Assembly: GCA_965220415.1 (NCBI GenBank)
Contig: OZ244829.1
Location: 5,208,001 to 5,272,000 of the forward strand
Origin: JAJDTR01 sp965220415
GTDB taxonomy: Bacteria; Poribacteria; WGA-4E; JAJDTR01
Direction of reading: 5' to 3'
DNA length: 64,000 bases
Shown: piece after piece, positions 32,806 through 42,770 of the stretch
Position numbering within the stretch: position 1 is the first letter of the stretch
How the letters are laid out: each line of letters starts with the position of its first letter
Translations under genes and position numbers: made by a program
The notes under the pieces: model-generated
Database searches by the model: none
Seen by the model: only the letters and a program-made list of their open reading frames with translations
What the model was told of the DNA's origin: nothing

Positions 32806-35800
32806 TTACGAGCTGAGCAATCGATTGAAGAGTTTTCTCGTGTCTTCCGTAATATCTTGATAGTCTTTTAGGAATTGCTCTGTGGCAGATCGTTCCTGAT
32901 CGAGATAACCGACACGTTTGGAGAGTTTATCCAACTCTGCAGTTTGATCCGGCAATGCATCGAGCGGGCGGTCGTGAACAATTCGAAGGCTATTCTCGAC
33001 GCGCCGAAGGAATTCATAATCTCTTACGAGGTGCTCCTTGTCGGAAGTCGTTATGACACCAATCTCACTCAATTGGGCAATTGCATCAAGCGTGTTCTGC
33101 GCTCGGACCATTGAATTTTGTGTGCCGTGAATCAATTGAAGTGTCTGAACAGCGAATTCAATGTCCACTAACCCGCCATATCCTGATTTTACGTCTTGCG
33201 TCTTTTTTCGACGGCGACGGCGTTTAGTCGTCACAAGGCGCGTTGCTTGGGTTTCTTTACGTTGTCGAGTATGGATGATTTTAGCGACTCCGTCTTGAGT
33301 CAAAGGTTGGCGATAGGCAAAAGAGTGCGCAACATCTAGAAATTGTCTGCCAAGGCACCCATCACCAGCCACAGGACGCGCTCGAATTAATGCTTGGCGC
33401 TCCCACGTCTCGGCATTTTCTTCGTAGTAACTCTTATACCCGTCTAGAGGCAGAGCAAGTGCGCCCCCCGTACCGTAGGGACGTAGTCGCAAGTCAAGTT
33501 CATAAATTGTTCCACTCCCCGTATCCTTGAATCGGTTAATCAACTCTAAGCCGAGTTTAGCGAAATACTCCGCGTTGGACAAGCCTTTTGTGGACTCTCC
33601 TTGTCCGGAATAGACCATCATTATATCTAGGTCCGAGCTGAAGTTCAATTCTCGCCCGCCGAACTTGCCCATGCCTATTATCGTGAATGTGGCCTCCACC
33701 CCATCTTTTGTCAGGGGCACCCCGTATTCCTGCTGAAATTGTCCGCTGAGATGAGGAACTATGCTTGTCAATATAGCTTCCGCCAAATCGGAAAGTTCCG
33801 CCGTAGTCGTCCATAAATCTGCCCGCTTCAAGATGTTTCGAAGTCCAATTCGCAAGACTTCGCCATTCTTGAAATGTCTTAGCACATTGAAAACGTGAAC
33901 GTCAGGCGCGTTGGAGATAATTTGGGCTGCACCGTCGAGCTTTTCTGCAAGCGATCTAGATTGCTCCATCACGGCTGGTACCGTCAGTACATCAAAGGAT
34001 TCTGGATGGGCTATCAGCAACTCCGAGAGAAACAGGCTGGTTCCACACAATCGAGTTAGCATATCAAGAATAGATGGATTGTGTTGAAACATCGTGTAGT
34101 ATGAGGCGCGCGCGCCCACCCTGTCGGTAAATGCTTCAATGTAACTCAGCGCCATGTCGGGGTCAGGTGTGTGGCGCAAGCAGTTTAACAGCGTCGGCGC
34201 AATTTCAATGAGTTTTGTACGTACCCCCGGGGAGAAACGTGATCCTTCCGGCCCTTCGGCCATCAGCTTGATCCGCCACTGTGCCTCTCGTGGGTTCTCG
34301 AAACCGAAAGGCTCAAGTATTCGCTTTATCATCGCCAGGTCTTTTGTTGAAAGCAGCAGGGAGATATCAATGTGCTCATCCGCCTCGGAAGTCGCGAGAA
34401 TCGTATCAAAAACTTTTCGAACTGCATGCGTGTGTTTTTTGTAATCGTGGTGGAATGCATCTAAGGCGGATTGATCGCCGCTATCGCGGTAGCCGCTGCT
34501 CTTGACGAGTTTAATTAGGTCCTCCTGTTTTGAAGGCAAGCTATACCGCTGCTGATCGGCTTCAATCTGAATGCGGTGTTCGATTGTTCGTAGGAATCGA
34601 TAAGCGTCCGAAAGCGTATTCCAGTCTTCTCGGCTCAGCAATTCGTGTTCGCGTAGCAGATTGAGCGTTTCGAGCGAGTTGCGATTCCGCAGCGTTGCAA
34701 TCTGGCCGCCATGAACAAGTTGAAGGTATTGGGTAACAAACTCGACATCGCGGATGCCTCCGATTCCCAACTTTACGTGAGTCTGCGGATTTTCGTTTTC
34801 GGCGGTGATACGGCGTTCGATGCGTGCCTTTGTATGGCGGATATCCGTTTTAATCTCGGAGATTGACAAGCCGTCAAGATATCGCTGATATACAAACGGC
34901 TGAATGGTATGAATAAATTGGTTCCCTAATTCTATATCGCCGGCAACAGGACGAGCTTTAATCAGTGCTTGGCGTTCCCAGATTTCTCCCCATCCCTCAT
35001 AATACGCCTCATATCCCTCTATTGAACGTACGATGGTACCTGCGCTGCTTTCCGGTCGTAGGCGCACATCCACGCGGAAAACATAACCACTTGCCGTAAC
35101 TTCACTCATGGCTTTAATGATGAATTCACACAACTTTCCAAAATATTCACTATTCTCGACCCCTGTCTCGGTTTGTCCGTCGTCGGAGTAGACAAACATC
35201 ACATCAATGTCAGAACTAAAATTCAGTTCATAACCACCGAATTTCCCCATCCCGATGATGGCAAACTTGCTTTCGGTACGGTCGTCCTCTGCGAATGGAA
35301 TTCCGAATTTTGGCGCGAGTTCAGCCACACCGATTTCATAACAGATTTGCAAAGTGGCTTCCGCAAGATGAGTTAACTCTAGGGTAGTTGTTTCTAGGTT
35401 TGCATCATCAAGAAGATCCCGAACTCCGATGCGCAAACTCTCTTTTCGTTTGTATCGCCGAATCGTGGTTAACTTCTGTTCGATCGAACGAAAGAGACAG
35501 ACAGATTGGGAAAGTTCGGTATACATAGTTTCCCGATTCTTCGGATTGTTCATCACCCCCGCATCGATCAGTTCATTGAAGTGTTCCGGGTTGCGCACTA
35601 AGATGTCCGAAAGGTAGGTGCTAAACCCGAAGGATACCGCAAGTATACGAAGAAGGAAGGGCGCATCATGTAGGAGACGATACAACCATGTACGATTGGG
35701 AATCTCCCCCACAAATCGATCGAAATTGTTCAATGCCGCATCCGGATCTGCAGAATCCGCGAACGTCCTTAGAACGAGTTCAATGATTTCTGCAAATTCC

Positions 35801-35952
35801 TCCTGCAACGGCGAATCTCCCGCTAAATTTTGAAGATTGCGGTGCGATCGGGCGCAATCTTCAAAACCGTACTCCTTAAGAAGCCTGTGGGCTTCGTTCT
35901 CGGGCAATCCTGGTATTAAGATTAAATCTCTTGGGTGCAAATTGTGGTTCAC
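32806..35952 (-). CDS. glnE: Glutamine synthetase adenylyltransferase/deadenylase
   Basis: GlnE (1048 residues) covalently regulates glutamine synthetase in response to nitrogen status through PII. Two nucleotidyltransferase halves are visible. One near residue 235 has GMGKFGGYELNFSSDIDVMF and one near 760 has GMGKFGGRELNFSSDLDIMM, each retaining the D-x-D metal site. Each is followed by a helical GlnD-UR-like domain with the WERQALIKARPVAGD or WERQALIRARPVAGD block. It is about 100 residues longer than the E. coli enzyme. The ATG is at 35952. No glnA or glnB is in view. Confidence 0.95.
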   Translation of the reverse strand: MNHNLHPRDLILIPGLPENEAHRLLKEYGFEDCARSHRNLQNLAGDSPLQEEFAEIIELVLRTFADSADPDAALNNFDRFVGEIPNRTWLYRLLHDAPFLLRILAVSFGFSTYLSDILVRNPEHFNELIDAGVMNNPKNRETMYTELSQSVCLFRSIEQKLTTIRRYKRKESLRIGVRDLLDDANLETTTLELTHLAEATLQICYEIGVAELAPKFGIPFAEDDRTESKFAIIGMGKFGGYELNFSSDIDVMFVYSDDGQTETGVENSEYFGKLCEFIIKAMSEVTASGYVFRVDVRLRPESSAGTIVRSIEGYEAYYEGWGEIWERQALIKARPVAGDIELGNQFIHTIQPFVYQRYLDGLSISEIKTDIRHTKARIERRITAENENPQTHVKLGIGGIRDVEFVTQYLQLVHGGQIATLRNRNSLETLNLLREHELLSREDWNTLSDAYRFLRTIEHRIQIEADQQRYSLPSKQEDLIKLVKSSGYRDSGDQSALDAFHHDYKKHTHAVRKVFDTILATSEADEHIDISLLLSTKDLAMIKRILEPFGFENPREAQWRIKLMAEGPEGSRFSPGVRTKLIEIAPTLLNCLRHTPDPDMALSYIEAFTDRVGARASYYTMFQHNPSILDMLTRLCGTSLFLSELLIAHPESFDVLTVPAVMEQSRSLAEKLDGAAQIISNAPDVHVFNVLRHFKNGEVLRIGLRNILKRADLWTTTAELSDLAEAILTSIVPHLSGQFQQEYGVPLTKDGVEATFTIIGMGKFGGRELNFSSDLDIMMVYSGQGESTKGLSNAEYFAKLGLELINRFKDTGSGTIYELDLRLRPYGTGGALALPLDGYKSYYEENAETWERQALIRARPVAGDGCLGRQFLDVAHSFAYRQPLTQDGVAKIIHTRQRKETQATRLVTTKRRRRRKKTQDVKSGYGGLVDIEFAVQTLQLIHGTQNSMVRAQNTLDAIAQLSEIGVITTSDKEHLVRDYEFLRRVENSLRIVHDRPLDALPDQTAELDKLSKRVGYLDQERSATEQFLKDYQDITEDTRKLFNRLLSS

Positions 35953-36304
35953 GAGAATCCCTTTTCAGTTTGAGTGCGGCAACTACGGCTGAAATCCGAT
36001 GGATTTTCAATAGGAAGCACACAAGGATATTCTATCATAAGGAGTAACATAATGGAAACATCGATTGTAGTTCTGGACAGATCCAACCACAATCTGAAAT
36101 GTCGATTCGAATCGAAAGTGGCTTAAGAAGTCACCCTCATCGTAATTTTTTTCAAATGATCGAATAGAAGATGGGACAGTGAGGTCTAGCCGAGGATTAC
36201 GGTTATTATCTAGGAGAGGGTTGATAGCACACCATTATCCCTGTCGGAATAATTCATTCAGCAAGTAACACGTTTTAGTCGGAGTCCCTTTCCTCGATCC
36301 AGAG

Positions 36305-36339
36305 GATCAAGCGAGTGAATAGCGAGCGCGATAGAGATC
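36305..36339 (+). repeat. GATC-bounded dispersed repeat, copy C
   Basis: A 35-bp unit GATCAAGCGAGTGAATAG ... GCGCGATAGAGATC, preceded by GATCCAGAG so that GATCC-AGA-GGATC forms a palindrome. It is followed by ATGTCAATAGAATACGAT (36345-36361 region), the same tail that follows the CTCC-AGA-GGAG hairpin at 36478. The rest of 35953-36722 contains only this repeat cluster; I see no gene. Confidence 0.75.
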
Positions 36340-36377
36340 TTCAATGTCAATAGAATACGATTATGTCCACATTTCCG

Positions 36378-36392
36378 TGCTCCAGAGGAGCA
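36378..36392 (+). repeat. CTCC-AGA-GGAG hairpin repeat, copy 1
   Basis: TGCTCC-AGA-GGAGCA forms a six-base-pair stem with an AGA loop and is followed by TAATGT. It is one of at least five such hairpins in the window. Confidence 0.7.
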
Positions 36393-36477
36393 TAATGTGG
36401 GTCGTGCATCATAAATTGCCCCTCGTTTTTCGCTCCATGACAAGTTTTGAAAAAGCGTTCCTTCGTAGAAGGGTTTT

Positions 36478-36492
36478 CACTCCAGCGGAGTG
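36478..36492 (+). repeat. CTCC-AGC-GGAG hairpin repeat, copy 2
   Basis: CACTCC-AGC-GGAGTG forms a six-base-pair stem followed by AGATGTCAATAGAACACGAT, nearly identical to the tail after GATC copy C. Confidence 0.7.
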
Positions 36493-36526
36493 AGATGTCA
36501 ATAGAACACGATCCCTCTCCGCGTCT

Positions 36527-36543
36527 GCACTCCAGAGGAGTGC
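36527..36543 (+). repeat. CTCC-AGA-GGAG hairpin repeat, copy 3
   Basis: GCACTCC-AGA-GGAGTGC forms a perfect seven-base-pair stem with AGA loop, followed by AATGTCGAGTG. It lies 50 bp after copy 2 in the same gap. Confidence 0.7.
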
Positions 36544-36722
36544 AATGTCGAGTGTTACTTGAGAGCACGATAGCTTGATGGGGAGTAAACTCAATGCCTA
36601 ATGCGGCTGTTCAGCGGAGGGCACCCATTTCTGTTAGCGAAACACACGGATGAGGGGAATCGAAAAGTGATGCATCCACCTCTCACTAGTTGTGCGAACC
36701 CCAAGAATTAGAGGGATTTGTA

Positions 36723-38858
36723 CTATTGCTGAAGGTTTAGGCTGAGGAGCATGTGTCGTCCAGCGGCTGGGTAAAAGTAGAATTGACCACTTCCCGAGGC
36801 ATCGGGGTAACCCGTTGTACTGTAAGATTGATTGAAGATATTGAATACGTCAAATGTAGCGGAAATTAGACCAAATTGGTACTTTAAACGAGAATTCACA
36901 ACGGTATAGTTAGGCAACCTCATCGTATTGGCATCATCAAGAAAAATGCGGTTTGTAGATTTGATGGTAATGCTCCCTCCGACGCCAGATTTATGGGCAG
37001 TACTGATGCCGCCGAATATCACATCGCGTGGGATTGCTTTCAGGAATTTGCCTGCATACTCGCCAATTCGAGATTTGGCGGACTGGTGGGTGTAGTTGAG
37101 GAAAAAATTCAGATTTGACTTTATCGTAATCCTGAGGCCAGTTTCAATCCCTTGATGGCGGCTCCTTCCAATATTTACGTACTTGAGTTGCTGAAGGTCG
37201 AAATCCAACTCGTCCTTCATGTCCATCGTGTACGCCGCGAGTGAAAATTCGCTGTACAGAAGGTTCGGGGAAAGTATCGCGCGATGATAGCTTCCCACCT
37301 CAACTGATGTTCCAAACTGCGGATTCAGGTCACCGCTAGAAAGCAAGACTTTGAACGGGGGATTTGGCGGGATTTGAAAGATGATAGAACGCTGGTCATA
37401 GAGTTGATCCAGTGTTGGTGTTTTGAATGATCGAGAAACGTTGGCATATAGATTGCCGATATGCCTCTCTGTATTTAGATAACGGAAATTCGCTCCCGCT
37501 TTTGGACTGAGTTCCGAGTGAGTAGTGGATTGCCTCTCCCCTTCGCTAGGTGGTTTCGGCGTAAACTGGTCACGAACCACATCGGCGCGTACCCCCAAAA
37601 TGACACGCAGTCTTTGAATCGGCAAAAGTTCGTACTGAAGGAATCCTGCGGCAGAGTGTCGAGTGCTATCACCCTGTTCGTCCAAGTTTCCCCGGGTAAC
37701 GGAATCCATGCTACTATAGTCCGCCATTCCACCCAGGAGAAACTGGTAATATTCGGACGAAAGCGAGTGCAATCCCCCGTCAATGCCGAGACTGAGACGA
37801 TTATCAAAGGGAAGCCCAAGTTGGTCGAACGTTAGTTCCAGTGAACTTGTAAGGCGTGAAGCCTTAAGTAGACGATTCTTTGTATCGGCAAATTCGGGAC
37901 TCAGTTGAAGTGTCCTGACTGCGTCAGCTTCACGAATCTCACCGGAAACCGAGCCCGAGAAATTCACCCTACCATGAAGATTATGATTTCCGGCTATCGC
38001 TGCGCGATGCGTACGGTCAGCCGTATGGTCAAACTTATAGAACGGCGTAGATTGGGAACGAGAGATGTCCAATTCGGTGCCAGTCAACGGACCAGGTTCG
38101 TCAAATTGTTGGAAGTGGTGCGTTGTTGAAACAGAAAGTGAGCTGGTGGGCGTTTGAAGTAGCGTGAAAGAGCCGCCAAGGTTTTCTGCCGCGCGGTACG
38201 AATGTTTCCGGAAGCCGGCGTTGCGCTCCCCTGATCCGAAAACCACGTACTCGCGTCCATTCCAGACACCGCTGCTTCTTGCTTGAGCGCCAATCAATCC
38301 AAAGTTTCCACCCGTTACCGAGATTTGGGTCAAGGGTTTGTGTGTGCCTGAGGTGACAACCTTCACGATGCCGCCAATTGCCGAATCACCGTACAGTGAC
38401 GACGCACCCCCGCGCAGAAATTCAATTGACTTAATACTCGACAGTGGAATGGCATTCCAATTCATCAACCCTTTCTCAAGTTCGTTGATTGGTTTTCCAT
38501 CTATCATGACAAGCAAATACTCGGCTTCACCACCGCCGTAAAAGCCGCGAAGCGTTGCCAAAGGATCTCTGCCCAATCCATCCCGGTTCAAAAACGCAAT
38601 CCCGGGCAAAGTTTCTAGTGCGTCTGCGAGATTCTTTAGTGGGAAATATTCCATTTCAGCGTCTGTACGCACAGACACAGCAGCCGTGGATTCTAGAAGT
38701 GAATGCTCCATCCGCTCGGCGGTTACAATAGTTTCTTCAAGTTGATAGATCTTATCTGAATCATCCTCCGCAACCGCTCGATATAGAAAGGTCAGCGAAA
38801 ATTGAGTCATGACACAGATGACAGCCAAGACGCCTACACTCGGACGCATATTTAACAT
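36723..38858 (-). CDS. TonB-dependent outer-membrane receptor
   Basis: The 711-residue protein has an N-terminal signal segment, a TonB-box-like EETIVTAERMEHS and a plug domain. The plug carries LADALETLPGIAF, LRGFYGGGEAEYLLVMIDG and the SIEFLRGGASSLYGDSAIGG block. A long 22-strand-type barrel follows, ending in MLLSLNLQQ. It should import a ligand such as a siderophore, cobalamin or glycan using TonB energy; the ligand cannot be told. ATG 38858 follows a perfect AAGGAGG. I found no cobalamin-riboswitch core upstream. A BMP-type ABC ATPase gene lies 384 bp upstream on the same strand. Confidence 0.92.
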   Translation of the reverse strand: MLNMRPSVGVLAVICVMTQFSLTFLYRAVAEDDSDKIYQLEETIVTAERMEHSLLESTAAVSVRTDAEMEYFPLKNLADALETLPGIAFLNRDGLGRDPLATLRGFYGGGEAEYLLVMIDGKPINELEKGLMNWNAIPLSSIKSIEFLRGGASSLYGDSAIGGIVKVVTSGTHKPLTQISVTGGNFGLIGAQARSSGVWNGREYVVFGSGERNAGFRKHSYRAAENLGGSFTLLQTPTSSLSVSTTHHFQQFDEPGPLTGTELDISRSQSTPFYKFDHTADRTHRAAIAGNHNLHGRVNFSGSVSGEIREADAVRTLQLSPEFADTKNRLLKASRLTSSLELTFDQLGLPFDNRLSLGIDGGLHSLSSEYYQFLLGGMADYSSMDSVTRGNLDEQGDSTRHSAAGFLQYELLPIQRLRVILGVRADVVRDQFTPKPPSEGERQSTTHSELSPKAGANFRYLNTERHIGNLYANVSRSFKTPTLDQLYDQRSIIFQIPPNPPFKVLLSSGDLNPQFGTSVEVGSYHRAILSPNLLYSEFSLAAYTMDMKDELDFDLQQLKYVNIGRSRHQGIETGLRITIKSNLNFFLNYTHQSAKSRIGEYAGKFLKAIPRDVIFGGISTAHKSGVGGSITIKSTNRIFLDDANTMRLPNYTVVNSRLKYQFGLISATFDVFNIFNQSYSTTGYPDASGSGQFYFYPAAGRHMLLSLNLQQ

Positions 38859-39242
38859 GAGTTTCCTCCTTAATCCAATATTCCCACTGCGGTTGGCAGC
38901 AGCGCGAACTATTAGCCATCTCGTTTAATCAGGACGACGCCATGATATCGTCAATCAAACGACGGTCCCGGATGCCGTCATCAAATCTAAAGTAGCAATC
39001 CGGTCTCGAATTCTAGTCGGTGCATAGCCGAAATATACCCTTTTCGATTTGTCTTCGGAAATAGGAGCAAGCATCATGCCAATACCGATTCAAAATGAGA
39101 ATAGGGTGAACCAAGGGATTTCCTATGACTCTTCGCCAATTGATCTGCTTAGTTTGTACGACTTTTGGACATACATGTTCATAATCTGACATTGACCAAC
39201 CGCATTGCCTGAACATTAGCGATCGCTATAAATGGAGGAATA
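38859..39242 (+). other. Gap between TonB receptor and ABC ATPase genes
   Basis: This 384-bp gap holds the AAGGAGG site for the TonB receptor at its left edge. Beyond that I see no gene, terminator or recognisable riboswitch. The two related stretches GATATCGTCAATCAAACGACGG and GATGCCGTCATCAAATC (about 38943-38987) are a weak internal repeat. Confidence 0.5.
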
Positions 39243-40841
39243 TCAATTGTTCTGGGCGTCACGCGAATCTGTGCCTAACATTAACGCGCCAAGTTCCGTT
39301 TCATGAGTCTGCGACGCCTTAACGATATTGACGATTTGACCATTAAACATTACCGCAATTCGATCGCTCAGGCTCAAGAGTTCCTCTAGATCCGGAGAAA
39401 TCAGAAGCACGCTATTCCCGTGGTCGCGGGCCTGAATCAATTGTTCATGCACGAATCCGGCTGCCTTTAGGTCCAACCCTCGTGTTGGATGGGCTGCGAT
39501 AATGAACACCGGATTGCTTTCCAGTTCTCGAGCAACGACGATTTTCTGCTGATTTCCACCGGAAAGAGTATGAATTTGAGAATCTATTCTTGGAGCGAGG
39601 ATTTTGTACTTCTGAATTGCTTTTTTAGCGAAATGTCGAATCGCGGTCGGTTGAAGCAGACCGTGGTGAGAAAAGGGCGGTTGATTGTGCCGTCCGACTA
39701 CTAAGTTTTCGTCTATTGTCCCCATTAGGTTGACACCGTGGCGGTGACGATCCGCTGCAAGGTGTGCCAAGCGTAACCCACGGATCTCCTTTACGGACGC
39801 GTTCGATATCAATTTTCCACTCAGCGTTACTTCGCCACCGTCAGTCTTGCGTAATCCAGTCAGTACCTCAACGAGTTCGTTCTGTCCGTTACCTTCAACT
39901 CCGGCTATTCCTACGATTTCCCCGCCGAACACTTCAAGTGTTACGCTATTGAGCAGATGGCGGTCGTTTTCTGCACGGAGTGTGACATCCTTTAAGCGCA
40001 GAACCGGAGCGGTTGGATGAGCCATCGGCTTTTCACTTTTGGCGGCTCGAGGTTTGGCAGCATTTTTTTTCCCTGTCACTACAGTGTGTCTTCGTGGAGT
40101 GGTTGGCGGCATTTGTTCGCCAATCATCAATTCCGACAATTGGAGAGGATCGGTTTGAGATTTGGAGAACGAAGCAATTGATTTTCCACGGCGCATGACT
40201 GTGATGGAATCTGCAATCTCCATCACTTCTTGAAGTTTATGGGTAATCAAGACAATGCTCTTGCCTTCATTCTTCAAGCCGCGAAGGCAATCGAATAATC
40301 GGGACACCTCTTGCGGTGCGAGAACAGCCGTTGGTTCATCAAGGATTAGAATTTCGGCACCATGGTACAGGGTTTTGACAATTTCGCTGTACTGTTGGAT
40401 GGCGATCGGAAGGGATTCAACCGTGGTGTCAAGGTCTAGGTTGAACCCAAGTTGTTGAGCAATCAAAGTTATCGTGAGACGGGCTTGAACATGGTCGGAA
40501 AGGATTTTATGTCTACGAGGCTCTTTTCCCAGAGAGATGTTGTCAAGCACAGTAAGAGCGGGAATAAGTGTGAAATGTTGCTGCACCATGCCTATCCCTA
40601 GTCGAATCGCGGTTCGAGGATTCTCAATCCGGACAGGATCGTTACGAAAGAGTATTGTGCCCGCGTTTGGCTGGTGGAGACCGTAAAGGATTTTCATCAG
40701 CGTCGATTTGCCCGCCCCATTTTCGCCGACTATTGCGTGAATTTGTCCGCATTGCAAAGAAAAGTCTGCCCGGTCATTCGCCACGGTGGTTCCAAACCGT
40801 TTCGTGATGCCGCACATAGAAATCAGTGGAGTGGAGTTCAT
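39243..40841 (-). CDS. BMP-family ABC transporter ATP-binding protein (two ATPase domains)
   Basis: The 532-residue protein is of the RbsA/NupO type with two fused ABC ATPases. The first has Walker A GENGAGKST (39-47), Walker B ILILDEPTAVL and a non-canonical signature SLPIAIQQYSE. The second has the altered P-loop GVEGNGQNE, a good LSGGNQQKI signature and a degenerate Walker B (FIIAAHPTRGLD), as usual for this class. A Lys/Ala-rich linker joins them. With the neighbouring BMP protein it should power uptake of nucleosides or similar solutes. No permease genes are adjacent, where nupP and nupQ equivalents normally follow. Confidence 0.9.
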   Translation of the reverse strand: MNSTPLISMCGITKRFGTTVANDRADFSLQCGQIHAIVGENGAGKSTLMKILYGLHQPNAGTILFRNDPVRIENPRTAIRLGIGMVQQHFTLIPALTVLDNISLGKEPRRHKILSDHVQARLTITLIAQQLGFNLDLDTTVESLPIAIQQYSEIVKTLYHGAEILILDEPTAVLAPQEVSRLFDCLRGLKNEGKSIVLITHKLQEVMEIADSITVMRRGKSIASFSKSQTDPLQLSELMIGEQMPPTTPRRHTVVTGKKNAAKPRAAKSEKPMAHPTAPVLRLKDVTLRAENDRHLLNSVTLEVFGGEIVGIAGVEGNGQNELVEVLTGLRKTDGGEVTLSGKLISNASVKEIRGLRLAHLAADRHRHGVNLMGTIDENLVVGRHNQPPFSHHGLLQPTAIRHFAKKAIQKYKILAPRIDSQIHTLSGGNQQKIVVARELESNPVFIIAAHPTRGLDLKAAGFVHEQLIQARDHGNSVLLISPDLEELLSLSDRIAVMFNGQIVNIVKASQTHETELGALMLGTDSRDAQNN

Positions 40842-40922
40842 CGAAGAAAGTCCTTTAGCGCGGGGGTAGGCGGTTTCGGAAGGAGTAGTATAGCGTGTGT
40901 AGCTTTGCAGATGGGTCTTGGC

Positions 40923-41918
40923 TTATTTTCTTTCTGATGGGACGACTATCTCGCCAGCGATAATCTTGGATTGGAGATCGTCAACTCGTCTCAGCAAATC
41001 TTCGGACAGGAGACTGCGGTTGTCTTCATCGACGATGTACCGGATTCCACCCTCCTTAAGTCCATAAATCTTTGTTCCACCCGTAAAACTGTCCTCTACG
41101 ACGCTCTGAATGGATTGGTAGACGGAAAGCTCAACGCCCTTAATCATGCTTGTTAGAACAAGTCCTGGGGCGAGATGATTTCCGTTAGCGTCCACCCAAA
41201 TAATGAACTTATTCTTTTCTTTGGCTGCTTCAAGTATTCCCAAACTGGTCGCGCCTGCCGCCGCGAGAATCACGTCAGCCCCCTTGTTGTATTGAGCGAG
41301 CGCAAGTTCTTTTCCTCTGGCAGGATCGCTGAACGCTTGCGGCGTCACGCCGGCGTAATCGACCAGGACTTCAATCTCGGGGTGTATCACATTTGCCCCT
41401 GCACGGTAGCCAGCCTCAAAGCTGTGCAAGAGCGGAACATTCATTCCTCCGACGAAGCCAATCTTGTTCGTCTTTGTCTTCAGCGCGGCGATTGCGCCGA
41501 CGAGGTAGGTTCCCTCTTGAGCCTTAAAAATCAACGACACAATGTTAGAACCCTTCGCTTCAGCATCAACGATTGCGAAATTGACGTTAGGAAAGTCCGG
41601 TGCCACTCGGGTCATCGGGTCTTGGAACAGGAAACCTACTCCAATAATGAGATTGTACCTCAGTCGCGCAAGCTGTCTTAACACGCGCTCAATGTCGGTG
41701 CTTTGTCCGGGAGTAATCTCTTTAAGCTCGACTTTCCACTGATCGGCAGCTTTTGTCGCACCGGCATAGGAGGCGTCACAAAAAGATAAATCACCGCGTC
41801 CTCCTGTGTCATAGACTAATCCAATCCTTATCGGATTAGCGCGGCCGTGATTCCAATGACTTAGCGTCAGGAAGAGGACAACAACGGAGATTAGCATCCC
41901 ACAAAACTTCACACGCAT
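40923..41918 (-). CDS. BMP/PnrA-type substrate-binding protein
   Basis: This is a 331-residue periplasmic binding protein of the basic membrane protein (PnrA/BmpA) family, whose characterised members bind purine nucleosides. A hydrophobic signal (MLISVVVLFLTLSHW) precedes the mature start IRIGLVYDTGGRGDLSFCDA, with family blocks GVGFLFQDPM, KIGFVGGMNVPLLHSFEAGY and GADVILAAAGATSLGILEAA. I chose ATG 41918; the longer frame to 42035 overlaps the upstream gene and adds no signal. The ABC ATPase gene follows 81 bp downstream. Confidence 0.87.
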   Translation of the reverse strand: MRVKFCGMLISVVVLFLTLSHWNHGRANPIRIGLVYDTGGRGDLSFCDASYAGATKAADQWKVELKEITPGQSTDIERVLRQLARLRYNLIIGVGFLFQDPMTRVAPDFPNVNFAIVDAEAKGSNIVSLIFKAQEGTYLVGAIAALKTKTNKIGFVGGMNVPLLHSFEAGYRAGANVIHPEIEVLVDYAGVTPQAFSDPARGKELALAQYNKGADVILAAAGATSLGILEAAKEKNKFIIWVDANGNHLAPGLVLTSMIKGVELSVYQSIQSVVEDSFTGGTKIYGLKEGGIRYIVDEDNRSLLSEDLLRRVDDLQSKIIAGEIVVPSERK

Positions 41919-41955
41919 GGCAAGATTGGCTCCATCGGTATACCATCTGCGATGG

Positions 41956-42606
41956 TTACGGCTCGGATTTATTCTCCGAATCTCCTTGATTCTCGTGAAA
42001 CATCTGGTAAATGGTAAAGTGATCAGGGGCAACAACCCCGCCCGAAACCAGCATTTTCATCGCAGTTTCAGGCTTCAGGTTCGTTTCACGCAAGATATCC
42101 GAATTGCAGAAAAGTAACACACCAGTTGTGGGGTTTGGACTCGTCGGAACAAAAACCGAAGTGAGAGGGGCAGAACTTCCGTCCTCGTACATCTCACCGG
42201 TAACAAATCCAATAACCCGCATGCTCCGATTTGGTGACTCAATAGCAACAACACGCTTAAATTTGTTCGAATGCTCTGGGCCCAACACCATCTGCACGAG
42301 CTGTCGTACGGGTGCATAAACATCGCGTACCAGCGGGATACGGTTAAGGACTTTCTCGCCGAGACCGATCAACTTCCTACCTACGATATTGGAAACAATC
42401 ACTCCCGTAAGATAGACAAGTAGGATTGTTGCCAATAATCCCATGCCGGTGACATACTTTTCGCTTAAGATTCGTGAGACAACCGGTGCTAGCCAGCCAT
42501 CAAGTGTGATAAATAGAAAGCGTAAAACGAAATACGTCACGCCTAGCGGAACAAGGGTTAGAATACCCGCTAGAAGCGTGTTCTTAAAGTGGGTTTTTAC
42601 ATTCAT
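41956..42606 (-). CDS. DUF502 family membrane protein
   Basis: A 216-residue protein of the uncharacterised DUF502 family. It has two N-terminal membrane helices (TLLAGILTLVPLGVTYFVLR and GLLATILLVYLTGVIVS). The family-typical sequence GLGEKVLNRIPLVRDVYAPV then leads a soluble beta-rich domain with VFVPTSPNPTTGVLLF. I chose ATG 42606 because the family begins just before the first helix, although no clear ribosome-binding site is present. It is the first gene of a minus-strand run with the BMP transporter genes, 37 bp from the next start. Function unknown. Confidence 0.85.
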   Translation of the reverse strand: MNVKTHFKNTLLAGILTLVPLGVTYFVLRFLFITLDGWLAPVVSRILSEKYVTGMGLLATILLVYLTGVIVSNIVGRKLIGLGEKVLNRIPLVRDVYAPVRQLVQMVLGPEHSNKFKRVVAIESPNRSMRVIGFVTGEMYEDGSSAPLTSVFVPTSPNPTTGVLLFCNSDILRETNLKPETAMKMLVSGGVVAPDHFTIYQMFHENQGDSENKSEP

Positions 42607-42770
42607 GTATTCTGTTTTATCTTGAGTGACGCACTGTGAAAATATGGGAATCCGTAGATGGTGGGATGTTCTGATGAATCCGCTCAAAGTATGATAGCAC
42701 ACAAACACCGCATCGTCAACTCGTTTGCCCGAAGCTTAGCCGTCGGATGAAGGAGGGTTCTACATGGTGG

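Noticed and set aside
38859..39242. Cobalamin riboswitch before the TonB receptor
   Set aside because: CCACTGC-like letters occur near 38883, but the B12 box with GCCACTG and its surrounding core is absent on the relevant strand.
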